Shown piece by piece: positions 9,014 through 17,339 of a DNA stretch of 64,000 nt. The position numbers and the translations under genes are program-made. Numbering within the stretch: position 1 is the first letter of the stretch; the number at the start of each line of letters is the position of its first letter. Source of the DNA: Desulfovibrio sp. UCD-KL4C (GTDB lineage Bacteria; Desulfobacterota; Desulfovibrionia; Desulfovibrionales; Desulfovibrionaceae); NCBI RefSeq assembly GCF_006210265.1, contig NZ_VCNC01000001.1:816843-880842 (forward strand). Reading direction: 5' to 3'. The notes beneath the pieces were generated by a model. That model did not search any database, was not told where the DNA came from, and saw nothing but the letters and a program-made list of their open reading frames with translations.

Positions 9014-9952
9014 ATGGATAAAGAATTGATTAATAAATTTCTCGGAAAATTGGAAAAGGAAACGATTGACCAGTTTCAAGAAGTGGAAAAACTATTCTGT
9101 TCAAGGGATTTTTATCTTAAGCAAGTCGGTGATTGGTTCGCCATAAAATTTGCACCTAATCTCGGTTACATGCCTATTTGGAAATATGAACCTATGACCC
9201 GTTATTCATTTCAGCACAAAGCATGGGAATGCAAGATAGGTAAATATCGTTTTTTAACTTCTGCCTGTCCTTTTTTTGAGTTTGTATGCGAGCTTAGGGG
9301 GTACACTTTGCCTGGAACTGTCAATTCTGATTTTGTAGTTGTTGATGCAGGGCCATGGAACGCAATTTCAGGAATGTATTTTAGTGCAGCGGCGGATAAA
9401 GGAAAGGTTCTTTTTCTGGAACCGGATAAGCAAAGCGTAGATTTTATTGCTACTGATATTGATAAAAATAAGTTTACGAATTGCAAGCTGATCAGAAAAG
9501 CTATCTATAGCAAAAGTGGTGAAGTTGGATTTAAACATAAGCCCGGTGGTGCAAGCAGTATAAATGATTTTGGAGCAACAACCGTACAAGCGATTACTTT
9601 AAATGATCTAGTCGTTGGCTATGCTCCAGACGGAATTGATTTTTTTAAAATTGATATCGAAGGCGCTGAAACCGAAATAGCTGATGATATTGCTACATAT
9701 ATAAGTGAGAATCCAAGCTCATGGGCGGCGATTGCGTCATATCATCAAGTCGGAGACGTAAGAGCATCCAGTATTTTGGAAGCACGTTTTGCTAAATACC
9801 CTGATTTGGTTTTTAAGACAGCTTATCCTTATCATGAGACTACTTTTGTGGCGAATGTGAAGAATGAAGTTGTTGCAGGAAATATTAAGAAAATGACAAG
9901 TTTTGCTGTAGGCTGGAAGGCTATTGATAAGGATATGGAGCAGCGGAGTTAA
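9014..9952 (+). CDS. FkbM-family SAM-dependent methyltransferase
   Basis: This is a 312-residue protein with a strong ribosome-binding site (AGGAG). The central region has the Rossmann methyltransferase signature: VVVDAGPWNAISGMYFS (glycine motif, about residues 97-113), LFLEPDKQSVDF (acidic ribose-binding Glu) and the family hallmark FFKIDIEGAETEI near residue 213. FkbM-like enzymes O-methylate sugars or small acceptors, often in surface polysaccharide pathways. No biosynthetic neighbours are present: degP is divergent and the next gene is a pseudogene. The substrate is therefore unknown. The N-terminal 90 residues are not recognised. Confidence 0.82.
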   Translation: MDKELINKFLGKLEKETIDQFQEVEKLFCSRDFYLKQVGDWFAIKFAPNLGYMPIWKYEPMTRYSFQHKAWECKIGKYRFLTSACPFFEFVCELRGYTLPGTVNSDFVVVDAGPWNAISGMYFSAAADKGKVLFLEPDKQSVDFIATDIDKNKFTNCKLIRKAIYSKSGEVGFKHKPGGASSINDFGATTVQAITLNDLVVGYAPDGIDFFKIDIEGAETEIADDIATYISENPSSWAAIASYHQVGDVRASSILEARFAKYPDLVFKTAYPYHETTFVANVKNEVVAGNIKKMTSFAVGWKAIDKDMEQRS

Positions 9953-9960
9953 AGGGAAAA

Positions 9961-9992
9961 AAAGGCTGATTATCAAATGTTAATCAGCCTTT
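9961..9992. terminator. Bidirectional terminator
   Basis: Arms AAAGGCTGATTA and TAATCAGCCTTT with an 8-nt loop lie 9 bp after the methyltransferase stop. The T run is stronger on the minus strand (from the decayed gene downstream) than on the plus strand. Confidence 0.75.
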
Positions 9993-10031
9993 AATATGCT
10001 TATTTATTGGGCAAACGGAGTTTTAATAAAT

Positions 10032-11009
10032 TTATTTGAACCTTCTCTTTCTAGTTATCCTTCGGAAGCACATAAAGAGTATGGCCGCAATGAACATTTC
10101 TGCGAGTTCATAGCGGACATCTGAATTAGGGGGTAATACACAACCTGCCCCAGAAGTGTCTGTACCTCGTGCATCCGGGTCTGTTATCTGGCCGAGTGCA
10201 GGATTTTCATCATACTTTCCATTATCCTGCACAGCAAAATGTACGTGATAAGTATTGCCGTTGACAAGTTGATCACTAGGCAAAATATGAGTTCCGGCAA
10301 GGTCTGTCAGCCACCATGATCCATCGGAGTATATCGGACCTGTTGAAGCGTAATTACCAAAATATGCAGAGGTTCCATTCGAGTAAAGTTTGAGTAATCG
10401 GAGTGAAGTTGGTGGCCCAGATGGCAGGGTGTCAGAATTCATCACGAAAACACCATAGCCGCCGTTTGCATTAATGGAAGCGTTGAAGGAGCAGATTGTC
10501 GAATATGTAGTAAAATCTTCGACAGAATATGAGAATTAAAGTTCGCTTGATGTTATAACTTTGGAAGCAATATCCGTAACTGTAACTACAACCCCTGATT
10601 GTTGGGAAGGCCTGGAGCCGACGGTGGAATGATTTTCAGTGTCTACACCGATTTCAAGATATCCGTTTTATGGTCTATCCTGTTAAATGTGATAAGTGTT
10701 GCGCTGCCACGACCTTGCAATCCGAGCCCATAAGCTACTGTGATTCCTTTTAAACCAGCTGCGTATGTGTGGTAGTTCGTTGGATTGCCGGGTTGAGCTT
10801 TACTGTAAATATATCCTTTGCCTACAGGGGATTAGGTACACTATATGCCACACCTGAGATTTTTAGCCCTCCGAACCATTCCGCGCTTGTCAAATCTCCG
10901 ATTTGAACATTTTGTGCTGATGACGCATTAAATTTTATAGTATTTCCGGGGAAGCCCTCAGCTCAGCCCTCGGTATATCAGCACCATATATTGAAGCTGG
11001 TATAAATAA
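10032..11009 (-). pseudogene. Decayed secreted protein with choice-of-anchor-like C-terminus, 3' part
   Basis: The main body of a broken gene reads on the minus strand in successive frames. The pieces are FNASSAQNVQIGDLTSAEWF (about 10930-10870), VAYGLGLQGRGSATLITF (about 10740-10685), EIGVDTENHSTVG, and the long C-terminal frame from 10536 down to the stop at 10032. Three frame changes lie near 10960, 10830 and 10660, each equal to loss of one base or gain of two, and an in-frame TAA sits at 10537-10539. The last 60 residues contain DNGKYDENPALGQITDP, as in choice-of-anchor U-type repeats, then GAGC, a hydrophobic helix and RRITRKRRFK, a tripartite C-terminal sorting-signal layout. The 5' end lies beyond the inserted IS element. 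The native function is unknown. Confidence 0.75.
11002..11009 (+). repeat. Target-site duplication, left copy
   Basis: The 8-bp sequence ATAAATAA directly abuts the left inverted repeat of the IS element and is repeated exactly at 12313-12320. Eight base pairs is the usual ISL3 duplication length. Confidence 0.9.
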
Positions 11010-12312
11010 GGTTCATCCGGCTCAAGCGTACTTTTGACAAAATAAAGGGACATGGCGTCCAATCGATGAAAGTACCACCAATCATCGAAAGGATTAATCG
11101 CCATGTCCACGAGTTTCATCTACCACGCCTTGGATCTGTCCGGCTATGACTATGTTCGTCAGGATTTTGTTGCAGGTAACATGCTGATTTATGTCAGGCC
11201 AAAAGCAAAGCTTGTTAAGTGCTCCCGCTGAAAACACCGTCATGTGATTCATAAAGGAAGGAGCGAGCGTTGGTTGCGCACTGTTCCCATCGGTATCAAA
11301 CCGATTTGGATTGTTGTCGATGTGCCTCGTGTTCAGTGCCGGAAGTGTGGTTGTGTCAGGCGTATCAAGCTTTCCATAGCTGACCCACGCCGTTGGTATA
11401 CGCATAAATTCGAACGCTATGTCAGGTCGCTGGTCAGGATGATGACCATGCTGGATGTTTTAACTCTGCTTGGAGTTGGTTGGGATGTAGTCAAAGACAT
11501 CTTCAAGCGTGACCTGAAGCACCGATTCGGGGAGCCCAAGCTGTCTGAATTAAGATACATTGCAATCGATGAAATCAGCGTACGCAAAGGACATAAATAC
11601 CTAACGCTGGTCATGGATTTGAAGAGCGGAGCTGTCGTATTTGTCGGTAATGGCAAAGGAGCTGAAGCTTTGTTGCCCTTTTGGAAAAGATTGAAACGCA
11701 GCAAAGCCGAGATCAAGGCTGTGGCTACTGATCTTAGTGCCGCATATATAGGCGCAGTTCTGGAGAATTTATCGCGTGTTCCTCTCGTCTTTGACCATTT
11801 CCATGTGGTTAAACTCATGAACGACAAGCTCACTGAAGTTCGGCGCAAGCTTCATCGGGAAATGAAAGACGCGATGAACAAAGATGTGCTGAAAGGCACG
11901 CGCTGACTGCTTTTGAAAAATCCCGAAAATCTGAACTCGGATAAAAATGAACAGCAGCATCTGGAGGAGGCTCTGCGGCTAAACAAGCCGCTGGCGACAG
12001 CCTACTATTTGAAGGAAGACTTGCGTCAGATATGGAGTCAGCCAAACAAGAAAGATGCTGCCAAGTTCCTGGAAAGCTCGTGCGAGAGCTTCTGGCATCG
12101 CTCCGCTCGGTACGATGGCAAATACTCTGGCAACCCACAGCTTCGGGATACTCGCTTGGTACGATCATCCCATCTCGTCGGGGCCAATGGAAGGAACAAA
12201 CAACAAAATCAAAACCATGAAACGGCAGGCATATGGATACCGTGATCTGGAATTTTTCAAACTCAGGATCATGGGCATTCACGAAGCGAAGTACGCTTTA
12301 ACCGGATGAACC
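11010..12312 (+). mobile_element. ISL3-family insertion sequence (defective)
   Basis: This 1303-bp element is bounded by 21-bp inverted repeats at 11010-11030 and 12292-12312. The arms share GGTTCATCCGG at the tip and AAGCGTA inside, with two mismatches. It is flanked by the 8-bp duplication ATAAATAA. One transposase frame fills it; its stop codon lies inside the right repeat. The element interrupts the signal-peptide region of a minus-strand secreted-protein gene, whose reading frame is restored when the element and one duplication copy are removed in silico. Confidence 0.93.
11103..12309 (+). pseudogene. ISL3-family transposase, disrupted
   Basis: This is a transposase of about 400 codons starting MSTSFIYHALDLSGYDYV. 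The N-terminal zinc-binding part (KCSR...VPRVQCRKCGCVRRI) is followed by the DDE domain with IAIDEISVRKGHKYLTLVMD, VATDLSAAY and VFDHFHVVKLMN. The C-terminus ends EGTNNKIKTMKRQAYGYRD...ALTG. It is broken by an in-frame TGA at 11229-11231 (where a zinc-ligand Cys is expected), a second TGA at 11904-11906 (where Trp of GTRW is expected), and a +1 frameshift near 12085-12095. A single functional protein is therefore not encoded. Family assignment rests on these motifs and the 8-bp duplication. Confidence 0.9.
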
Positions 12313-12353
12313 ATAAATAAACACAACATCAAAGCAACACATAATGATTTCAT
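12313..12353 (-). pseudogene. 5' fragment of the IS-interrupted secreted protein (signal peptide)
   Basis: An ATG at 12353, preceded by AAGGG at about 6-nt spacing, begins MKSLCVALMLCLF and runs into the element. Joining this to 11009 and below, with one copy of the duplication, gives MKSLCVALMLCLFIPASIYG followed by ADIPRAEL, a textbook signal peptide with an A-X-A-like cleavage region. The frame then shifts about 10 codons later. This identifies the true 5' end of the decayed gene. Confidence 0.75.
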
Positions 12354-12671
12354 GTAATGCCCTTAATTAGTGAATATTAAAAAAGAGAGTATTTTGTCTT
12401 TACTATACTAATAGAGGTGGTGCTCAATCATATTTTAACATTTCTGTCGCTGATCGCATAATTAATTCTATGGAAAACGTTTTAGGTCTATTCTATTTTT
12501 GTTGTTAATAAATCGTGTGAAAATACTAATTGTGCCATTATATTTCTCTCAGATTTGTTGTTTTCAGCTGAATTTAGTTGCTCTACATCCAAACTATAGC
12601 CAAACGGACCGTTTCTCATTAAACTTAGTTTTTAAATTAACGATTACATTTATATTAATATTAGGACATCC
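12354..12671. other. Intergenic region between decayed gene and Crp/Fnr gene
   Basis: This 318-bp AT-rich stretch should carry the old promoter of the decayed secreted gene (minus) and the promoter of the regulator gene (plus). No coding frame, hairpin or clear consensus promoter was recognised. Confidence 0.4.
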
Positions 12672-13364
12672 ATGAAAGAAGAAGATATCCAGCACATGAT
12701 TGAAGCATTGCAAGCGGACGTAAATTTGAACCGCGCGGCGCCGTCAGAGATTGCAGAGTTGGCTAAAAAAGCACGACGTCTTTATTTTGATAAAGGTGAA
12801 TATATTTTTAAAACTGGTGAGGATTCTAACGATTTTCTTCTTGTTGAAAGCGGTAGGGTGATTTTATCTAAGGAAGCTCCTTCAGGGAAAGCTTTTACTT
12901 ATTTGATTGCAATGCGTGGAATGCCGCTGAATGCCATAACCTGTTTTAGGTCACGTTTACGCTTCTTTTCTGCCAAAGTTGCTGAAAAGGCTGTAATAAT
13001 TTCTATTCCCTGTCAGGATTTTAAACAGTGGGTTCTGAGTAATTCTGAGGTCGCGGCTGGTATCTTAAACGCTATGGGGGACAGGATCGATGGTGCTTAT
13101 ACCCGTATACTGGACTTGATTGATGAAAGCGCTGAAAAACGGATTTTGAATGTTTTGAGCATGCTTTCCACGCGGATAGGATTGGACCTGCCTCTTACTA
13201 ATGTTGATGTTTCTGAAATGGTCGGGTCTTCAAGGGAAACAGCGGCTCGTGTTATTTCACGCCTTCAGGAGATTGGGTTGGTGGCAAAGTCTCGCGGCAC
13301 CATAACAATCCTCAATAAAGCAGAGCTTGATGAATTGTCTTCCAGCCCTTTTTTCATTCTTTAA
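12672..13364 (+). CDS. Crp/Fnr-family transcriptional regulator
   Basis: This is a 230-residue regulator. The N-terminal cyclic-nucleotide-binding-like beta roll (about residues 30-125; GEYIFKTGEDSNDFLLVESGRV) is followed by a long dimer helix and a C-terminal winged HTH. The recognition helix lies in VDVSEMVGSSRETAARVISRLQEIGLV (about 180-206). The N-terminal FNR cysteine cluster is absent, so it is not an iron-sulfur oxygen sensor; the residues of the cAMP pocket are also not conserved. The effector is unknown. It is upstream of, and co-oriented with, the DUF190 gene. Confidence 0.9.
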   Translation: MKEEDIQHMIEALQADVNLNRAAPSEIAELAKKARRLYFDKGEYIFKTGEDSNDFLLVESGRVILSKEAPSGKAFTYLIAMRGMPLNAITCFRSRLRFFSAKVAEKAVIISIPCQDFKQWVLSNSEVAAGILNAMGDRIDGAYTRILDLIDESAEKRILNVLSMLSTRIGLDLPLTNVDVSEMVGSSRETAARVISRLQEIGLVAKSRGTITILNKAELDELSSSPFFIL

Positions 13365-13520
13365 GAGCCTATTATCTCTTTAGTGACGCAGGTCATTGTT
13401 TAACCTTCTCTCTAGGTATACTTATATTTCACTGGGGTGTTGATTTGCTAGATTTACTAGCACATAATTTCTGTATAAATATCTCAGGCAAAATAAGTTA
13501 AAACCTCATAGGAAGGACAT

Positions 13521-13838
13521 ATGAAAGGATATTTAGTTACTTTTTTTACTCAGCAGAATCGTGAACACGAGGGTATTCCTCTGGCAACTTGGATTCTGGA
13601 AAAAGCTCAAAAACTCGGTGTCGGCGGGGCTACTCTTTTTTCTGGGAAAGAAGGATTTGGTCATGACGGGCGCTTTCATTCCGAAAATCTTTTTGATCTT
13701 GAAGACATTCCTTTGCAGGTTGCTATGGCTCTTTCATCTGATGATTGCGATAAGCTCATGGGATGTATTAATAAAAATAAACTGCGTATTTTTTACACCA
13801 AGTCTGAGATTGAGTTCGGTTTTACCTCTGAAGGCTAA
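13521..13838 (+). CDS. DUF190-family PII-like small protein
   Basis: This is a 105-residue cytosolic protein with an excellent ribosome-binding site (AGGAAGGA). The DUF190 core is visible: GIPLATWILEKAQKLGVGGAT, then GKEGFGHDGRFHSENLFDLEDIPLQVAMAL. DUF190 proteins adopt a PII-like ferredoxin fold, and the gene is often beside or fused to crcB fluoride channels; no crcB is present here. It lies between a Crp/Fnr regulator and a DUF554 membrane protein on the same strand. The role is unknown. Confidence 0.78.
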   Translation: MKGYLVTFFTQQNREHEGIPLATWILEKAQKLGVGGATLFSGKEGFGHDGRFHSENLFDLEDIPLQVAMALSSDDCDKLMGCINKNKLRIFYTKSEIEFGFTSEG

Positions 13839-13980
13839 TATCTAGCGTTTCTCCCGTAAAATTTCTCGTTTCGCAATGCGATAGACTGCCTGTTTGGCAG
13901 CCTTCATCATATCGTATTGTCTATGCTTTAAAATTATTAAAAATAGAGCACGATAAACTCGTGCTGCAAAAGGAACTGAT

Positions 13981-14694
13981 ATGATAGGACCTTATGTTAA
14001 CGGAGCTGCGTTATTCGTAGGAAGTATGGCCGGAGCTTTAATCGGCCCTAAATTAAATTCTAACATCCGTCAGCGGATGCCAATGGTGTTCGGATGTGCC
14101 TCCATGGGACTTGGCGTGGCTATGATTGTTAAGGTTAAATTTCTTGCTCCTGTAACTTTAGCACTGGTTGTGGGTGCTCTTATTGGAGAAATTTTCCAGC
14201 TCGAAACACTAATTCAAAAGGGCGCAAGTAAAGCCAGAAAATGGATTGAACTTATTACACGGCCTACCGATGGACTTAGCCAAGAAGAATTTTTGGATAA
14301 ATTTGTCGCAATCCTAGTACTTTTCTGTATAAGTGGAACAGGTATTTATGGTTCAATGACCGAAGGTATGACCGGCGATTATACTTTGCTTATTGTTAAA
14401 TCTATTCTTGATATTTTTACCGCTGCAATTTTTGCTTCAAGCATGGGATACACTGTTGGAATATTGGTAATTCCTCAGTTTACAGTACAGGGTTTACTGT
14501 ATTTAGGCGCGTCATTGATTATGCCGCTGACAACTCCTGATATGCTGGCAGACTTTTCCGCATGCGGTGGGCTTATAATGCTGGCTACCGGATTTCGTAT
14601 CTGTTCCATTAAACCATTTCCAGTCGCAAATATGATTCCTGCGCTTATTATTGTAATGCCGCTGTCATGGTTATGGTCGGTTTACGTGGGTTAA
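13981..14694 (+). CDS. DUF554-family integral membrane protein
   Basis: This is a 237-residue hydrophobic protein with about seven predicted membrane segments. The N-terminal GPYVNGAALFVGSMAGALIG and the central ILVLFCISGTGIYGSMTEGM are characteristic of the DUF554 (YdfK/YqgA) family, whose transport function is unproven. A ribosome-binding site AAGGA precedes the ATG. It ends at a long inverted repeat that terminates it against the convergent repair operon. Confidence 0.88.
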   Translation: MIGPYVNGAALFVGSMAGALIGPKLNSNIRQRMPMVFGCASMGLGVAMIVKVKFLAPVTLALVVGALIGEIFQLETLIQKGASKARKWIELITRPTDGLSQEEFLDKFVAILVLFCISGTGIYGSMTEGMTGDYTLLIVKSILDIFTAAIFASSMGYTVGILVIPQFTVQGLLYLGASLIMPLTTPDMLADFSACGGLIMLATGFRICSIKPFPVANMIPALIIVMPLSWLWSVYVG

Positions 14695-14709
14695 TACAGA
14701 AAATTTATT

Positions 14710-14760
14710 CAAATAAAAATGGCCGATTAACTTTAAAAGTTAATCGGCCATTTTTATTTG
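14710..14760. terminator. Bidirectional terminator, 25-bp arms
   Basis: A perfect 25-bp inverted repeat with core GGCCGATTAACTT is framed by A-rich and T-rich arms on both sides. It serves both convergent transcripts and overlaps the stop codon of the ABM-domain gene (14754-14756). Confidence 0.9.
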
Positions 14761-15101
14761 AGAAGTTGATTATTAGAATCTTCTGGCGCATTTTCTCGAT
14801 CATCGTGTGTGTAATCTCTAACCACCTGAGCAACTCGTATACGGTATGAGTGAAATAGTTCATCCTTGCCTTTTTTCTGACCTTGTCTGTGGTTCAGCTT
14901 ATTTCGCCATTTTTCTATTGCCGCTTCACTTTCCCAAAATGAGAGACTTAAGAATTTTCCTTCTTCAGCAAGGCTCTTGAAGCGTTCGACTGAAATAAAA
15001 CCTTCTTGATCTGTAAGGAATTGTTTAAGATGTGTTGCTATTTCGAGATATTCTTCGGTGCCTTCTTCAGTCGGATGTACTTCAAATATTACAGCGTACA
15101 T
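14754..15101 (-). CDS. Antibiotic biosynthesis monooxygenase (ABM)-domain protein
   Basis: This is a 115-residue dimeric alpha/beta-barrel protein. The ABM fold is suggested by YAVIFEVHPTEEGTEEYLEIA at the N-terminus, the GFISVERF strand, and FLSLSFWESEAAIEKWRN. Members include haem-degrading and quinol monooxygenases and many of unknown role. It is the last gene of an operon with ogt and the Ada/AlkA fusion (15-bp gap to ogt), which suggests a link to alkylation or oxidative stress. The acidic C-terminal extension after residue 95 is unusual for the family. Confidence 0.82.
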   Translation of the reverse strand: MYAVIFEVHPTEEGTEEYLEIATHLKQFLTDQEGFISVERFKSLAEEGKFLSLSFWESEAAIEKWRNKLNHRQGQKKGKDELFHSYRIRVAQVVRDYTHDDRENAPEDSNNQLLK

Positions 15102-15116
15102 ATTTTACTCCATTTT

Positions 15117-15602
15117 TTATGATGCAAGTTCTTTTTCGAGGTTAAGGAGATTTTTCTTGGCATTTAATCCACTTGCGAACCCTGTCAGTTTGCCGGAGCT
15201 GCCGATCACTCTGTGACATGGCACTATGATGGGAATGGGATTTACCGAATTAGCCATTCCAACGGCTCTACAAGCTTTAGGGTTACCGATAGCTGTCGCA
15301 ATATCCTTATAAGTGCGTACTTCCCCGTAAGGGATAGCGTATAGGGCCTGCCATACTCTTTTTTGAAACTCTGTGCCTTGCGGATTTAAAAGTATATCGA
15401 ACTCTTTTCGCTTACGGTTGAAGTATTCTATTACCTGTGTCTTGATATCTTTGAAAAAAATATCATCGCGCAGCCATTCATCGTTGATTATGAATTTACG
15501 CTTTCCTTTACCTGTTTCCATATGCAGGTTGGTGAGTCCTTCTTTGTTGCCGACTAGAGTTATTTCCCAGAAAGGGGAATTGAATGTTGTATAGTAGAGC
15601 AT
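15117..15602 (-). CDS. ogt: Methylated-DNA-protein-cysteine methyltransferase
   Basis: This is a 161-residue suicide repair protein that removes O6-methyl groups from guanine. The active-site motif PCHRV has the acceptor Cys at residue 129, and the HTH region contains GEVRTYKDIATAIGNPKACRAVG. The start lies 1 nt after the stop of the upstream Ada/AlkA gene, with its ribosome-binding site (AAAGGAG) inside that gene, so translation is probably coupled. It supplies the methyltransferase domain missing from the neighbouring fusion. Confidence 0.96.
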   Translation of the reverse strand: MLYYTTFNSPFWEITLVGNKEGLTNLHMETGKGKRKFIINDEWLRDDIFFKDIKTQVIEYFNRKRKEFDILLNPQGTEFQKRVWQALYAIPYGEVRTYKDIATAIGNPKACRAVGMANSVNPIPIIVPCHRVIGSSGKLTGFASGLNAKKNLLNLEKELAS

Positions 15603-15603
15603 G

Positions 15604-17043
15604 TTAATTCTCCTTTAAAGAGTTCCACAAGCAGAGTGCAGCATACGATCTGTAGGGACGCCATTTTTCACTTCGCTTCAGGATTTCTTTAAGAGTCGGT
15701 TTTTTGTCATCTTTCATCATGGCTTTGATAATGCCTAGATCGTTGGATGGGAAGCTGTCAATCATACCAAGCCCCCGCATTCCTACGTAGTTAACGGTCC
15801 AGTCACCGATGCCTTTAAGAGCAATGAAAGATTTATGAAATGTTTCGAAACTCTGATTTGATGAAAGTGAAACTGTTTTGTCGAGAATTGCCTGTGTAGT
15901 TGTACGTATAGTTTCTTGGCGTATTTTGGTTATACCAAGGTCATTCAAATCCATTGTTATAAATTCCAGTTCATTAGGGAAGTAGTAGTTTAATCCTTCC
16001 GGAAATTCTTCGCCTGTAATAAAATTTGCTTTTTTGGCAATACGTCCAGCAAGAGTAGAGGCTGCTTTTACTGTGATTTGCTGTCCTAAAATTGCCCTGA
16101 CTACAAACTCAAATGGGTTAAATGCTATGGGGAGTCTTGGTACATGCCCGTTTTCCATCCCCTTAGAGAGCAGTTTATCTTTTACAAAACGTTTGTTGAT
16201 GAGTGTAAAATCAGTGTCGAGATCAAACATCCTCCGAACTCTGTTATGAATCTCCATGAAACACTTAATATCATCATTAACTATGGAAAGATCCAAAGCA
16301 GATTCTTTAGGATTGTCTTTAACAGTAAAATATCCATAGGCTTGTTCTGTTCTGAAAGTTCGACTGTAGAAATTATCCCCCACAACTTCAACTCCATTGA
16401 TTGCCCTAATGCGCATGAAATCTAATGTTTGTTGAAAATCAAAGGGCTTAGTATATTTAAGGAGAAGTGTGGTGCTACTGTCTTGTCTGCTTGATTGTTT
16501 TCGTATTGCTGTCGGAGTTTTACCAAAGATCTCTTTGATTGCATCATTGAACTGTCTAAGTGATCCAAAGCCGGAAGCAAAGGCTATGTCTACAATCGGT
16601 TGGCTGGATCTCATAAGCAGTTTTTTTGCAAATAACGCTTTATGATATCGAGCTATTTTTACTGGTGGAGCTCCAAGGTTCTCTACGAAAAGTTTCCGCA
16701 GGTGACGCTCTGATATATCCAGTTGATTAGCTAGTTCAGCAAGTGAATTATTATTGAGGTACCCATCATAAATGAGTTTAAGTGCCGTATTGACGATGGT
16801 AGTGCCGTTTACGTTTCCTCTATAGTAATCAACCTCCACATCCGGGCGGCAACGCAGGCAGGGGCGAAATCCTTTTTCCAGTGCCTCAAAAATTGTATCA
16901 AAGTATTCGACGTTTTCTTCTTTGGCTGTTGGAGACGGGCATGAAGGACGACAAAAAATTCCTGTGGTTTTTACCCCAAAGAAGAATTTTCCGTCGAAGT
17001 TTTTGTCTTTTTCTCGGCGTGCAAGGCTAAAATCAGTGTGCAT
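15604..17043 (-). CDS. Ada-N/AraC/AlkA fusion: alkylation regulator and 3-methyladenine glycosylase
   Basis: This is a 479-residue three-part protein. Residues 1-75 form the Ada zinc domain with all four cysteines (C31, C35, C62, C65; GIFCRPSC and PCLRC), the methyl-phosphotriester sensor. Residues 80-180 form an AraC-type HTH (NSLAELANQLDISERHLRKLF). The rest is AlkA: an N-terminal domain and the HhH-GPD fold with LKGIGDWTVNYVGMR and the catalytic-Asp region FPSNDLG. It likely senses methyl damage, activates its own operon and excises alkylated bases. Ogt and an ABM protein follow on the same transcript. Confidence 0.95.
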   Translation of the reverse strand: MHTDFSLARREKDKNFDGKFFFGVKTTGIFCRPSCPSPTAKEENVEYFDTIFEALEKGFRPCLRCRPDVEVDYYRGNVNGTTIVNTALKLIYDGYLNNNSLAELANQLDISERHLRKLFVENLGAPPVKIARYHKALFAKKLLMRSSQPIVDIAFASGFGSLRQFNDAIKEIFGKTPTAIRKQSSRQDSSTTLLLKYTKPFDFQQTLDFMRIRAINGVEVVGDNFYSRTFRTEQAYGYFTVKDNPKESALDLSIVNDDIKCFMEIHNRVRRMFDLDTDFTLINKRFVKDKLLSKGMENGHVPRLPIAFNPFEFVVRAILGQQITVKAASTLAGRIAKKANFITGEEFPEGLNYYFPNELEFITMDLNDLGITKIRQETIRTTTQAILDKTVSLSSNQSFETFHKSFIALKGIGDWTVNYVGMRGLGMIDSFPSNDLGIIKAMMKDDKKPTLKEILKRSEKWRPYRSYAALCLWNSLKEN

Positions 17044-17339
17044 TTATTATCCTGAAAGGAAATTTAATTAATTCGTGATAAAATACTTTGTCTGATTTCA
17101 GTGATGATTTCTAGCGGTTTTCGGTCCGTGCATTTTAATATATTTTTTTTGTATTTCGGAGATAAAATATAGTATAGTTTTTTATAGTGAAAGCTATGCA
17201 TACCAAGGTAATAGTTTAAATCTGTTTACTGATGAGCAATTACTATCTCAAAAAGTAGCGATGTAGGGCTAATACTCAAATGATTGTAGTTAATTGTGAT
17301 TCTCTTATTTTAATCCGCAAAAGAGGACTTTAAACTGTC

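Noticed and set aside
11010-11040. Minus-strand frame reading TLEPDEPYLYQLQYMV that seemed to extend the decayed gene upstream
   Set aside because: It is read-through of the IS inverted repeat; the true upstream part is the signal peptide at 12313-12353.
13434-13450. Sigma-54-like GG-N10-GC site upstream of the DUF190 gene
   Set aside because: The -24 half matches poorly (GGGGTG instead of TGGCAC) and no sigma-54 activator gene is nearby.
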